Positions 1 to 8,351 of a DNA stretch of 64,000 nt are shown here, one piece after another; position 1 is the first letter of the stretch, and each line of letters begins with the position of its first letter. The notes beneath the pieces were generated by a model. It was not told where the DNA came from. It did no database searches and saw only the letters and a program-made list of their open reading frames with translations. The position numbers were made by a program, and so were the translations under genes. Origin of the DNA: Arthrobacter sp. AFG7.2 (lineage in GTDB: Bacteria > Actinomycetota > Actinomycetes > Actinomycetales > Micrococcaceae); NCBI RefSeq assembly GCF_002892835.1, contig NZ_PJMB01000008.1, positions 124,001 to 188,000 on the forward strand. Reading direction: 5' to 3'.

Positions 1-163
1 GGAATCGATCGTCGGCACCGAAAATGCCGGGATCATCTCGCTGGACGTTGTGGCCGCGGAGGCTGAGCAGAAGCGCCGGGACGGGGAACAGTCCGGCAGT
101 GACAGGCCGCGGGGCCGCCATGGAAGCACGGACACAGGCAGCACAGAGAAGGACGCCCAATGA
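1..163 (+). CDS. C-terminal tail of an ABC transporter component (partial, probably LivG)
   Basis: An open frame enters from the left edge (frame starting at base 2) and ends in TGA at 161-163. The stop overlaps the ATG of livF (ATGA), so the two are translationally coupled parts of one operon. Only about 53 residues are visible: a short stretch around ESIVGTENAG followed by a charged Glu/Lys/Arg/Asp-rich tail. The position directly before livF suggests the LivG ATPase, whose C-terminus commonly ends near a VIExxLGT-like stretch, but a permease tail cannot be excluded. No catalytic motif is in view, so the assignment rests on context. Confidence 0.5.
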   Translation, partial: ESIVGTENAGIISLDVVAAEAEQKRRDGEQSGSDRPRGRHGSTDTGSTEKDAQ

Positions 164-933
164 GCAGCACCAGCGCGGCACCGGCCGCACAGCCCGTGAG
201 CGACAGCGGGTCCGTCGTCAAGGTCACCGACCTTGTCGCGGGCTACCTTCCCGGGGTGAATATCCTGAACGGCTGCAGCATCGAGGCCAGAAAAGGTGAG
301 CTGATCGGGATCATCGGCCCCAATGGAGCCGGCAAGTCGACGCTCCTGAAAGCCATGTTTGGCCTCGTGAAGGTCCATTCCGGCACTGTGGTGGTGCGCG
401 GCCAGGACATCACCGGGTTGAAGGCGAACAAGCTGGTCAGCCGCGGAGTAGGGTTCGTCCCGCAGACAAACAATGTGTTTGCCACCCTGACCATTGAGGA
501 AAACCTGCAGATGGGCATGTTCCAGCGGCCCAAGGACTTCGCCGAACGGTTCGAGTTTGTGACCGGCCTGTTCCCTGAACTGGGCAAGCGCCGGGCACAA
601 CGGGCCGGTTCACTCTCCGGCGGTGAACGCCAGATGGTGGCAATGGGCCGTGCGCTGATGATGGATCCTGCCGTGCTGCTCCTGGATGAGCCTTCTGCCG
701 GCCTCTCCCCCGTGAAGCAGGACGAGACCTTCCTGCGCGTCCACGAGATCAACCGCGCAGGCGTGTCGGTCATCATGGTGGAACAGAACGCCCGGCGCTG
801 CCTGCAGATCTGTGACCGCGCCTACGTCCTGGACCAGGGCCGGGATGCCTACACCGGTACCGGACGGGAGCTCATGAAGGACCCCAAGGTCATCCAGCTC
901 TACCTCGGCACCCTGGCCGACACCGTGGAGTAG
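160..933 (+). CDS. livF: Branched-chain amino-acid ABC transporter ATP-binding protein LivF
   Basis: A 257-residue cytoplasmic ABC ATPase that would power uptake of branched-chain amino acids or related compounds (HAAT family). Visible motifs: Walker A GPNGAGKST at about 53-61, Q-loop near residue 102, signature LSGGERQ at about 152-158, Walker B AVLLLDEP around 172-179, and a switch histidine replaced by the MVEQN segment usual in LivF. The C-terminal VIQLYLGT stretch is also typical. The ATG overlaps the upstream stop (ATGA), and an intrinsic terminator follows. The matching ligand-binding protein is encoded convergently just downstream, so the two ends of this system are transcribed separately. 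Substrate is inferred from family only. Confidence 0.92.
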   Translation: MSSTSAAPAAQPVSDSGSVVKVTDLVAGYLPGVNILNGCSIEARKGELIGIIGPNGAGKSTLLKAMFGLVKVHSGTVVVRGQDITGLKANKLVSRGVGFVPQTNNVFATLTIEENLQMGMFQRPKDFAERFEFVTGLFPELGKRRAQRAGSLSGGERQMVAMGRALMMDPAVLLLDEPSAGLSPVKQDETFLRVHEINRAGVSVIMVEQNARRCLQICDRAYVLDQGRDAYTGTGRELMKDPKVIQLYLGTLADTVE

Positions 934-951
934 GCCCAGCCACTACACAAG

Positions 952-981
952 GAAGCCCCCGTCCTGCTGGACGGGGGCTTC
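952..981. terminator. Bidirectional intrinsic terminator between livF and livK
   Basis: A perfect 13-bp stem (gaagcccccgtcc at 952-964 pairing with 969-981) encloses a 4-base loop and is followed on the plus strand by a short T-rich run. It lies between the convergent stops at 933 and 1003, so it can end transcription from both sides. Confidence 0.85.
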
Positions 982-1002
982 TTTGGTGTTCAGGAAGGTT
1001 TC

Positions 1003-2358
1003 CTAGAGCTGGCCGAACTCTTCCTTGACTGCGGTGTACTTGTTGTCATCCTGGTACTGGTAGATGCCGATGTACGCCTCGGTCGGGTCCCCGGCGTCGG
1101 AGAAGGTTACAGGTCCGGACTGGCCGTCGTAGTCAGCGTCCTTGCCTTCCCTGATCAACGTGACACAGGCGGCGTAGGACGTGCACTTCTCGCCGCCTTC
1201 GGAAACTTCCTTGAGCTTGGCTGCGATGTCCACGCCCTTGGTGCTTCCGGCTGCCTCTGCGGCCAGTGAAATCAGGTTGACGGCATCGTAGGACTCGCCG
1301 GCGTAACTGTAGTCCTTGAGTGCCGGGTCGATGGCGAGCAGCTTCTTCTTGAAGTCTTCCTGGGCGAACGTGCCCGGGATAGTGCCCTGCGCGCCCTTCA
1401 GGGTGCCCGGCTGGAAGTCCTTGCTGTAGTCGGAGGTGTTGCCGTCCACCAGGAACATCTGGGTGGGCTGGACGCCCTTGCCGGTCATCAGCGGAACGAT
1501 GCTCTTAGCCTGGTCAAAGGTGATCAGGGCGATGGCATCCGGCTTGGCGGCAATAATCTTGTCCACCTGGCTGCTGAACTGGGTGTCGCCCTCATTGAAG
1601 AGTTCTTCCGCCACAACCTGGCCGCCTGCTGCCTCAAATGCCGACTTGATATTGGTTGCCAGGCCCGTGCCGTAGGCGTCGTTGAGGACAATCATGCCCA
1701 CGGTCTGCGCCCCGCAGGTGGCCATGTAGTTGCCGAGCACCTTGCCTTGGAGGACGTCCGAGGGTGCTGTGCGCCAGTACAGGCCCTTGTCATCCCACGT
1801 GGTGAAGTCCGGCGAGGTGTTGGCCGGCGAGAACTGGATAACACCTGCGCCGGTGATCTGGTTGATCACTGTCTTGGAAACACCCGAAGATGCCGCACCG
1901 ATGATGGCGCTGACGCCCTGGCCCAGCAGCGCGGAGGTGGACTGGGTGGCGATGTCGGTCTTGGTGTCACCGGAGTCGCGGTGGATTACTTCAACCGGCT
2001 TGCCCAGGACGCCCCCGGCCTTGTTGACTTCATCGATGCCGAGGTTGACGCCGGCGATTTCGGGTGGACCGAGGAATGCCAGGGATCCGGTGGTGGGAAG
2101 CAGCGAACCAATGCGGAGCGGAGTTTCAGTGGTGGCGGTTGACGGCGGTACAGAGGGAGTCTCCGCAGGCTGGCTGGCGGCTGCGCCTCCACCGCCTTCA
2201 GGCGCCGGACAGGCGATTCCTGACGCTGATCCGGTGGCGGACGACTCGGTCGCCGTGGGTGTGGACGAACCGCCGCAAGCCGTTGCCATAAAGGCGACGC
2301 CGATGCCAAGCGCTGTCAGCTTGGCAACACGGGTTCCCGCCTGGGGGAATAAAGTCAT
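1003..2358 (-). CDS. livK: Branched-chain amino-acid ABC transporter substrate-binding lipoprotein
   Basis: A 451-residue type I periplasmic-binding fold protein (Peripla_BP_6 / Leu-Ile-Val binding family). The N-terminus is a lipoprotein signal with a lipobox-like ATAC, lipidated cysteine at about residue 28, followed by a Ser/Thr/Ala/Pro-rich linker to about residue 80. The binding domain begins near LRIGSLLPTTGSLA and continues to the C-terminus. The ATG is preceded by a GGAG ribosome site. It is convergent with livF and presumably supplies that importer. The ligand may be an amino acid, amide or short-chain compound, since the family is broad. Confidence 0.9.
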   Translation of the reverse strand: MTLFPQAGTRVAKLTALGIGVAFMATACGGSSTPTATESSATGSASGIACPAPEGGGGAAASQPAETPSVPPSTATTETPLRIGSLLPTTGSLAFLGPPEIAGVNLGIDEVNKAGGVLGKPVEVIHRDSGDTKTDIATQSTSALLGQGVSAIIGAASSGVSKTVINQITGAGVIQFSPANTSPDFTTWDDKGLYWRTAPSDVLQGKVLGNYMATCGAQTVGMIVLNDAYGTGLATNIKSAFEAAGGQVVAEELFNEGDTQFSSQVDKIIAAKPDAIALITFDQAKSIVPLMTGKGVQPTQMFLVDGNTSDYSKDFQPGTLKGAQGTIPGTFAQEDFKKKLLAIDPALKDYSYAGESYDAVNLISLAAEAAGSTKGVDIAAKLKEVSEGGEKCTSYAACVTLIREGKDADYDGQSGPVTFSDAGDPTEAYIGIYQYQDDNKYTAVKEEFGQL

Positions 2359-2422
2359 TTACGAGCTCCTCGATCTAAAGGTGCGAACGGCCTTTGACAC
2401 GAAAAACCAGGTGTTCCTGATT

Positions 2423-2472
2423 TAGCTTCAAGCTAGTGCAAATCGGAGCCGAAGATAAGTGACTGAGGTCAC
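2423..2472. promoter_or_regulatory. Two palindromes upstream of livK
   Basis: TAGCTT-c-AAGCTA (2423-2435) is a perfect 6+6 inverted repeat and GTGAC-TGAG-GTCAC (2459-2472) a perfect 5+5 one. Both lie in the 5' region of the binding-protein gene, before the tRNA terminator. They may be operator sites; no cognate regulator is encoded nearby. Confidence 0.35.
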
Positions 2473-2511
2473 ATCCTTATAACAGTAGTTGCATATGTGG
2501 AATTAAATGCG

Positions 2512-2539
2512 GGAAGCCGCCCCCGGTGGGACGGCTTCC
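2512..2539 (-). terminator. Terminator downstream of tRNA-Leu
   Basis: GGAAGCCG at 2512-2519 pairs with CGGCTTCC at 2532-2539, with additional C/G pairing inside. On the minus strand the hairpin is followed by the T-containing stretch CGCATTTAATT. It lies about 28 bases past the 3' end of the tRNA. Confidence 0.65.
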
Positions 2540-2566
2540 ATTTCCTGCGCCTGCTGACACTGCTTG

Positions 2567-2640
2567 TACCCCAGGTGGGACTCGAACCCACAACACGCGG
2601 ATTTTAAGTCCGCTGCCTCTGCCAATTGGGCTACTGGGGC
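2567..2640 (-). tRNA. tRNA-Leu (anticodon TAA), short variable loop
   Basis: A 74-nt cloverleaf reads on the minus strand. Acceptor GCCCCAG pairs with CTGGGGT with a terminal G-T wobble, followed by discriminator A. The D-arm is GCC...GGC, the anticodon stem GCGGA/TCCGC carries loop CTTAAAA (anticodon TAA), and the T-arm GTGGG-TTCGAGT-CCCAC is intact. The variable region is only GTGTT (5 nt), unlike the long arm usual for leucine tRNAs. The 3' CCA is not encoded. The gene begins 20 bases after the acetyltransferase stop and is followed by a hairpin. Confidence 0.9.
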
Positions 2641-2660
2641 GCCCGGTCAATGGTATCCCG

Positions 2661-3605
2661 TCAGATGAGTGCGAAGGGTTCGGCGTACCGGAAAGTGCCA
2701 TGGACGCCTCCGGGCCAGAGCGCCAGTGGCAACAGCTGGAAGTAGTCGCCCCACGATGGATCGGGCGGGAGTACTCCCAGCGAGGCGGCGGGGACAAAAC
2801 CAAAGCGCGAGTAGTATTCGGGGCTGCCCAGGAGGGCGATGCCGCTCTCCCCTGCCGCGTTGGCCCGCTTGATGGTTTCCCTCATCAGGAGTGAACCTAT
2901 GCCATGGCGCTGGAGCCTCGGCGTGACCCCGAGCGGACCCAATCCCAGCAGCCCGTGGTCACCCACCCAGCCCCGGGTGCTGATGACATGGCCCACCACC
3001 GCGTTGTCCTGGACTGCCACCACACTGAGATCGGGCAGGTACTCAGCGGCCTCGAAGAGCCCGGCGAGCACTTTAACTTCCAGGGGCTCGCCGTCCGCGG
3101 GAAGACCGGTGGCAGGTGAGATGGCAAAGGCTTCGGCTGTGAGGGCCAGGATGGATTCCCGGTCACCGGGCGCCTCTGTGCGGACCAGTACCTGGGGCCG
3201 CGGCGCCTGGCTGCTGCGTGCGGACAGCCCGGCAAGGGTCTCAAGCGCCCGGGGCGCATCCGCGACCGGGACGAGCAGGTGGTCATGGTGGAAACCGGCC
3301 AGGACGTTGCAGCTGATCATGGCGCCGGCCAGGGCCTTGCTGACAGCCGCGGTCAGGCCCACTGCTTCCAGCGCGGAGTGGACCTGCAGTGTGATCCAGG
3401 CGCCCACGAAACTGTAGGACAAGCCTTCCCTGTCAGCCACTGCCCGTGGCAGTACCACCGTGAGCCCTTCCGCTTCACGGACTGCCGCCGCGACATCAGG
3501 TACCAGCGGCTTTCCGTCCGGCCACAGGACGTAGACGTACTCGCCGTCGCGCTGCACCGGCTGCATCGCCGCCAGCAGTGCCTCGAGGTTCTTTTCGCCA
3601 GTCAT
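2661..3605 (-). CDS. ACT-domain / GNAT N-acetyltransferase fusion protein
   Basis: A 314-residue two-domain protein. Residues about 1-130 resemble the ACT_7/DUF2241 type of small ligand-binding module. Residues about 140-300 form a YhbS-like GNAT acetyltransferase, with the acetyl-CoA loop in the segment LQRHGIGSLLMRE and a downstream GxPxYYxRFGF stretch typical of that group. The substrate is unknown. The ACT part suggests that an amino acid or similar small molecule modulates activity, but that is inference. It is transcribed alone with tRNA-Leu immediately downstream on the same strand. Confidence 0.8.
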   Translation of the reverse strand: MTGEKNLEALLAAMQPVQRDGEYVYVLWPDGKPLVPDVAAAVREAEGLTVVLPRAVADREGLSYSFVGAWITLQVHSALEAVGLTAAVSKALAGAMISCNVLAGFHHDHLLVPVADAPRALETLAGLSARSSQAPRPQVLVRTEAPGDRESILALTAEAFAISPATGLPADGEPLEVKVLAGLFEAAEYLPDLSVVAVQDNAVVGHVISTRGWVGDHGLLGLGPLGVTPRLQRHGIGSLLMRETIKRANAAGESGIALLGSPEYYSRFGFVPAASLGVLPPDPSWGDYFQLLPLALWPGGVHGTFRYAEPFALI

Positions 3606-3683
3606 GGTGCCAGTCTAGAAGGCCGGCACCAACGGAGCGGTCTGTCCCCCGGCCGGAACCTGACCTGCTTCAAGAAACGCAAA

Positions 3684-3716
3684 ACGGCGGCTGCCCCTCG
3701 TGGGGACAGCCGCCGT
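3684..3716 (-). terminator. Intrinsic terminator after ndh
   Basis: ACGGCGGCTG-CCCC (3684-3697) pairs with GGGG-a-CAGCCGCCGT (3702-3716) with one bulge. On the minus strand the hairpin is followed by TTTgcgTTTcTT. It lies just past the ndh stop. Confidence 0.8.
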
Positions 3717-3739
3717 CTGGCGCTTACTGGGCGTGTGCC

Positions 3740-5227
3740 TTACTTGGCCTTGGCCGCCACGGCTTCCTTGGCGTCAGCAGCCGCCGGGGACGTTGCCGTG
3801 GAGCCGGAGCCGCCGGCCACGGGGGCGGGGGCCGGAGCCGGAGCAGCAGCCGGCTTGGGCGCCGGGGTGGCTGCCGCGACAAATGCGCCGCGCGGGTTGT
3901 CCAGGTCCATGAGCTGCGTGGTGTCACGGCCCGCAAAGAAGCTGAGGAGCCAGTTGATGATTACCCGGAACTTGCGTTCGAAGGTGGGCATTGCCAGGCC
4001 GTGGTAGCCGCGGTGTGCCAGCCAGGCAAGTCCGCCCTTGAGGCCGATGCTGCCCACCAGGTTGATGTTGGCAACACCCTTCCACTGGCCAAAGCCGGCC
4101 ACAGCACCGAGGTTCTTGTGCTTGTAGTCCTTCAGCGGCTTGTCCCAGCGGGAGGCCCACAGGTTCTTGGCGAGGCGCTTGGCCTGGCGGAGAGCGTGCT
4201 GGGCGTTGGGGACGCAGGTGCCGTCGGGCAGGCCCTTGCCCGTGAGGTCCGGCACGGCGGCGACGTCGCCGGCTGCCCAGGCGTTGTCGATGATGCCTTC
4301 GTCGCCGGACACGCGGAGGTCCGGGAGGACGCGGACGCGTCCGCGCGGCTCCAGCGGGAAGTCGGTGGAGCGGACCATCGGGTTGGCCTGCACGCCTGCG
4401 GTCCAGACGAGGGTGTCGGTTTCAAACTCCTGGGCGGGGGTCTTGTCCGGGAGGTTGATCAGCTTGAGGGAGCCTTCGGCGTTGTCCAGGGAGGTGTTCA
4501 GCAGCACCTCGATGCCGCGGCTGCGGAGGTGCTCCACAACCCATTCAGCCTGCTTTGCGGTAACTTCCGGCATGATCCGGCCCATGGCTTCAACCAGGAC
4601 GAAGCGGACTTCCTCCTGCTTGATGCGCGGGTTGTTCCGCACGGCGGCCCGGGCGAGGTCTTCCATCTCCGTGATGCACTCAATGCCGGCAAAACCGCCG
4701 CCCACGACGACGAAGGTCAGGGCGCGGGCACGGGCAACAGGATCGGTCATGGTTGAGGCAACTTCGATGCGCTCCAGGACCTTGTTGCGGAGCGCAACGG
4801 CTTCCTCAATGGTTTTCAGGCCGATGCCCTTGTCCGCAAGTCCCTTGATGGGGAAGGTACGGGTGATGGCCCCGGCGGCGAGGACGACGTCGAAGTAGGG
4901 AACCTCGAAGTTTGCGCCACCGTCAGCGGGAGCCACGACGGCGGTGCGGTTGGCGTGGTCGATCGAGGTGACGCGGCCCTGGATCAGTTCCGTCTGCTGC
5001 AGGTGCTTGCGGTGGGACACCACGGCGTGGCGGGCCTCGATGTTGCCGCCGGCCACCTCCGGAAGGAAGGGCTGGTACGTCATGTAGGGCAGTGGATCCA
5101 CGAGGGTGACAATGCCACCGGCATTCGCGATCTTCTTCTGCAGTTTGAGTGCTACGTACAGGCCGACGTACCCGCCGCCGACGACGAGTACCCTGGGACG
5201 GTCCTGGAGCTGTGGGGTGGTTGCCAT
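3740..5227 (-). CDS. ndh: Type II NADH dehydrogenase (NDH-2)
   Basis: A 495-residue non-proton-pumping NADH:quinone oxidoreductase that feeds electrons from NADH to menaquinone at the inner membrane face. An N-terminal FAD-binding VVGGGYVGL lies near residues 14-22, and a second dinucleotide fold VVVGGGFAGIE lies near 165-175. The later AAGDVAAVPD motif contacts the flavin. The C-terminus has a hydrophobic/amphipathic segment (VIINWLLSFFAGRDTTQLMD) for membrane attachment and then an unusual Ala/Pro-rich tail of about 45 residues. The chosen ATG encodes MATTPQLQ; an upstream in-frame GTG would add 12 residues without a good ribosome site. Confidence 0.93.
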   Translation of the reverse strand: MATTPQLQDRPRVLVVGGGYVGLYVALKLQKKIANAGGIVTLVDPLPYMTYQPFLPEVAGGNIEARHAVVSHRKHLQQTELIQGRVTSIDHANRTAVVAPADGGANFEVPYFDVVLAAGAITRTFPIKGLADKGIGLKTIEEAVALRNKVLERIEVASTMTDPVARARALTFVVVGGGFAGIECITEMEDLARAAVRNNPRIKQEEVRFVLVEAMGRIMPEVTAKQAEWVVEHLRSRGIEVLLNTSLDNAEGSLKLINLPDKTPAQEFETDTLVWTAGVQANPMVRSTDFPLEPRGRVRVLPDLRVSGDEGIIDNAWAAGDVAAVPDLTGKGLPDGTCVPNAQHALRQAKRLAKNLWASRWDKPLKDYKHKNLGAVAGFGQWKGVANINLVGSIGLKGGLAWLAHRGYHGLAMPTFERKFRVIINWLLSFFAGRDTTQLMDLDNPRGAFVAAATPAPKPAAAPAPAPAPVAGGSGSTATSPAAADAKEAVAAKAK

Positions 5228-5286
5228 GGTTTTAAGGATACAACAGTTTGTGAAAATCTTCACTAGCTGAAGTGGGCGCCCGTAAC

Positions 5287-6702
5287 TTAGGGGTTGGGAC
5301 CAGTTTCCACCTTCTCCGCCACCCCGGTTTCGGCGTCTTCATGGAGCAGGGCAGGGTTCCTGGCGGCCCGCCTCAGCTGGATGGCGGCTGCCCCGATGAT
5401 GGCAACAAAGAGGACGGAAAAACCGATCACGACGGCGGCGCTAACGGCAGTGTCGCGCTGGGAGGGCGCCTCCGCCACGGGTACCGTCGCTTCAGGCAGC
5501 GTAGGTGCTGCGCTGGGGACGTCGGCGGTGGGCAGCGGGGCGGGAGTGGCAAGGTTTCCCCGGCGGTGTACACGGATCCACTCAGCAATGGAGCCCAGCG
5601 GGTTGGCTGCAACCTCCGGGACGGTGTCCTTCAGCGCGGCCTCGGCGTTCAGCACCCCGAAGCCGTAGAGCGGGTCCTTGCCCGGCGCACCCGCGTCCTT
5701 GGCTGTAGTAATAATCCGGTTGATGACCTGCTCGGCACTCATCGCCGGCCATTTGGAGCGAATCAGTGCCGCTACGCCGGCCACGATAGGAGTGCTGCCG
5801 GAGGTTCCGGCCCACTCGGCATAGCCCCCGCCCGGTACGCCGCCGAGCAGGGTTTCAGCCGGCGCAGCCACACCGATACTGATGCCCTGGGAGGAGGCGT
5901 CTACACTTGCTGCCCCTTTCCGGTCCAGCCCGGCAACTGTCAGGACACCGGGGATGGTGGCCGGCGCCCCCACCTGGATGTTGCCGCCAATACGGTTTCC
6001 CGCAGCGGCAACGATCACCACGTCCTTTTGCTCTGCGTAAAGGAACGCCGCGTCCCAGCTCTGCGGCCACTGTGGCGTAGTGCTCCCCAGCGAGATGTTG
6101 ATGACCCTGGCGCCGTTGTCCACCGCCCAGCGCACGGCCTCCGGGATCTGGTCCTGGTCGCTCTTGCCGGAGGGATTGCTGGACCCCAGCCAGGTGGAGA
6201 CGGAAAGGATCTGGGCTTCGGGGGCCACGCCCACCATGCCGTCAGGTGCCACCCCGGAAGGGGACGGCGCCGGACTGGGGCCGGGACTGGGACTCCCACT
6301 TGGGCTGGGACTCGGGCTTGCCGGCTGATGGCCGCGTCCGGCCAGCATCGTGGCCACCAGGGTGCCGTGCTCAGGTTTGATGCCCACGCCTTTTTGTCCG
6401 TCCGGACGGCCCGACCCTGATGCGTCGTAGCCTCCGGCTACAGCGCCCTTCAGGTCCGGGTGCGACGCGTCCACTCCGCTGTCGATGACGGCCACCTTAA
6501 CGCCGGCGCCTTTGGAAACCTCCCAGGCCTTGGTAATGCCGGACTCGGCCAGCCAATACTGCTTGTCCCGCCATTCATCCGCCTGCGCTGCAGGAGCCGC
6601 AAAGAGCCCGGAGGCCAGGCAGCAGGCAACGAGCGCCAGCGCCAGCAGGGCCGACGCCGCCTTGCGGAGCGGGGGCGCTGCCCGTGGAGTAAGGAAGGGC
6701 AT
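5287..6702 (-). CDS. Membrane-anchored subtilisin-family (S8) serine protease, mycosin-like
   Basis: A 471-residue exported protease. A signal peptide spans about 1-41 and ends AAPAAQA. The catalytic triad is visible as Asp74 (VIDSGVD), His112 (EHGTLVATMLAG) and Ser301 (GTSGSTP). A Ser/Pro repeat insertion at about 129-149 lies between the His region and the rest of the fold. A C-terminal transmembrane helix at about 430-450 is followed by a short cytoplasmic tail. This resembles mycosins (MycP) of type VII secretion, but no ESX gene is present here. It starts 5 bases after the ppx stop and precedes ndh by about 60 bases. The substrate is unknown. Confidence 0.85.
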   Translation of the reverse strand: MPFLTPRAAPPLRKAASALLALALVACCLASGLFAAPAAQADEWRDKQYWLAESGITKAWEVSKGAGVKVAVIDSGVDASHPDLKGAVAGGYDASGSGRPDGQKGVGIKPEHGTLVATMLAGRGHQPASPSPSPSGSPSPGPSPAPSPSGVAPDGMVGVAPEAQILSVSTWLGSSNPSGKSDQDQIPEAVRWAVDNGARVINISLGSTTPQWPQSWDAAFLYAEQKDVVIVAAAGNRIGGNIQVGAPATIPGVLTVAGLDRKGAASVDASSQGISIGVAAPAETLLGGVPGGGYAEWAGTSGSTPIVAGVAALIRSKWPAMSAEQVINRIITTAKDAGAPGKDPLYGFGVLNAEAALKDTVPEVAANPLGSIAEWIRVHRRGNLATPAPLPTADVPSAAPTLPEATVPVAEAPSQRDTAVSAAVVIGFSVLFVAIIGAAAIQLRRAARNPALLHEDAETGVAEKVETGPNP

Positions 6703-6707
6703 GTTTG

Positions 6708-7655
6708 TCAGCCGATGCTCAAGGCAATGCCGTCGAGGATGTCGTGTTCGCTGGCCATGGCGGTGGCGATCCGGCCGCCGGTGAGCTCCCCCAGCTGTTC
6801 CAGGATGCGCCCCCAGACGAGTCCGCCGGCTCCGATGACGTCCACCCGTCCAGGATGCATGTACGGCAGGGCGGCCCGCCGGGACCGCGGCATTGCCAGG
6901 AGATCGGTGGCGGCTGCGCGGACAGTGTCCAGTGGGAGTTCGGCGCCGTGGATCGCATCCGGTGAGTATTCGGTCAGTCCCAGCGCATGCGCGGTAATGG
7001 TGGTGATGGAACCGGCAACCCCGACGACGGCGGTGGCGCGTTCCAGCGGAACCTCCTGGCGGGCACGGGCAACGGCCGCGTCCACGTCAGCTTGCGCGGC
7101 TGCTATTTGGCCGGCAGCGGGAGGATCATCCCGGAGGTGGCGTTCCGTGAGGCGGACGCAGCCGATGTCAACAGACTTTGCGGCCGTGACGCCTGCGGCT
7201 GTACCCATGACGAACTCGGTGCTGCCGCCGCCCAGGTCCACCACCAGCACTTCCTGCCCGTCCAGGACGGGCAGCACGCTGCTGGCTCCGGCGAAGGACA
7301 GGGCGGCTTCCTCGTCGCCCGAAATTACTTCCGGTTCAACGCCAAGCAGGTCCCGGATTCCATCCACGAAGACGTCGCGGTTCCGCGCGTCCCGGCTGGC
7401 CGAGGTTGCAACGAACCGGATTTTGGTGGCTCCGGAAGCCCGGATGAGCCGGGCGTAGTCGGCGGTTGCAGCGAAGGTGCGTTCCAGTGCCTCGGGCGCG
7501 AGCTCGCCCGTGGCGTCCACTCCCTGGCCCAGCCGGACCACCCGCATTTCCCGGACCACGTCCCGAAGGCGGATGCTGCCATTGTTCCGCTCGACGTCAG
7601 CGATCAGGAGGCGGATGGAGTTTGTGCCGCAGTCAATGGCGGCCACGCGCGTCAT
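6708..7655 (-). CDS. ppx: Ppx/GppA phosphatase family protein (exopolyphosphatase)
   Basis: A 315-residue ASKHA-fold phosphatase that would hydrolyse polyphosphate and/or pppGpp. The phosphate-binding loop IDCGTNSIRLL lies at the N-terminus, and the second phosphate loop VVDLGGGSTEFV lies near residue 140. It consists of the catalytic pair of domains only, without the C-terminal helical extension of E. coli Ppx, as is usual for actinobacterial homologues. The ATG overlaps the DUF501 stop (ATGA), matching the conserved eno-ftsB-DUF501-ppx order. Substrate preference cannot be read from sequence. Confidence 0.9.
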   Translation of the reverse strand: MTRVAAIDCGTNSIRLLIADVERNNGSIRLRDVVREMRVVRLGQGVDATGELAPEALERTFAATADYARLIRASGATKIRFVATSASRDARNRDVFVDGIRDLLGVEPEVISGDEEAALSFAGASSVLPVLDGQEVLVVDLGGGSTEFVMGTAAGVTAAKSVDIGCVRLTERHLRDDPPAAGQIAAAQADVDAAVARARQEVPLERATAVVGVAGSITTITAHALGLTEYSPDAIHGAELPLDTVRAAATDLLAMPRSRRAALPYMHPGRVDVIGAGGLVWGRILEQLGELTGGRIATAMASEHDILDGIALSIG

Positions 7656-8323
7656 TCCACGGCCCCTGCGGCGTCGGCCGATTTCCGGACCGGCGCCGGC
7701 CGGCCCACGATGTCCGGCAGGCCCTGCGGCCCGTGCCGGCTGAGGTCCCGGGAAGGAACCTCACCTGAGGTGTCCCAGGCGCCGTCGCAATAGCACGTGT
7801 CTGCGGTCCACCACTCGGTGATCCTTGCCAGGGCTTCATCTCCCAGGGGATTGACGCCCGGGCCGGCCGCCAGCGAATGCCCCACCAGGACATGCAGGCA
7901 CTTGACGCGGGTGGGCATACCCCCGGCCGAGATGCCGTCAATTTCGGGTACAGGGCCAATCCCGGACCGCGCGCCAATGGCATCACGATCCGCAAGATAT
8001 GCCTCATGCGCCAGGCGATACCGGGCGGACAACGCCTCATCGCCGGCCAGCTGCTCATTCATCTCGTTCATGACACCTGCGGCCTCAAGCCGCGAAACTG
8101 CCGAGGTGATCACCGGGTGGGTCAGGTAGAACGTGGTGGGGAACGGCGTTCCGTTGCTGAGCCGCGGGGCGGTCGCTGCCACCAGGGGATTGCCGCAGAC
8201 GCAGCGTGCAGGAATTTCCACCACGTCACGGACCGGCCGTCCCAGCTGGCGGCTCAGTACTTCCAGGTCGTGCACGGATGGTTGGCGGGATTCGTCCCGG
8301 GCGGCTGCCGTGTTATTTTCCAC
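7652..8323 (-). CDS. DUF501 family protein
   Basis: A 223-residue conserved actinobacterial protein of unknown function. The GTG start at 8323 is chosen because AAGGA lies about 10 bases upstream; the open frame itself extends into ftsB. After a disordered N-terminus the DUF501 core contains CVCGNPLVAATAPRL and a later CYCDGAWD segment, giving cysteine pairs that could bind a metal. It lies between ftsB and ppx, with a 28-base gap upstream and an ATGA overlap downstream, so it is co-expressed with both. No enzymatic role can be assigned. Confidence 0.85.
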   Translation of the reverse strand: MENNTAAARDESRQPSVHDLEVLSRQLGRPVRDVVEIPARCVCGNPLVAATAPRLSNGTPFPTTFYLTHPVITSAVSRLEAAGVMNEMNEQLAGDEALSARYRLAHEAYLADRDAIGARSGIGPVPEIDGISAGGMPTRVKCLHVLVGHSLAAGPGVNPLGDEALARITEWWTADTCYCDGAWDTSGEVPSRDLSRHGPQGLPDIVGRPAPVRKSADAAGAVE

Positions 8324-8351
8324 TGTGGCGGGCCGTCCTTCCTGTTGCGGT

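Noticed and set aside
5287..6702. Type VII secretion locus suggested by the mycosin-like protease
   Set aside because: No EccB/C/D/E, WXG100 or other ESX gene lies nearby; only the protease resembles that system.
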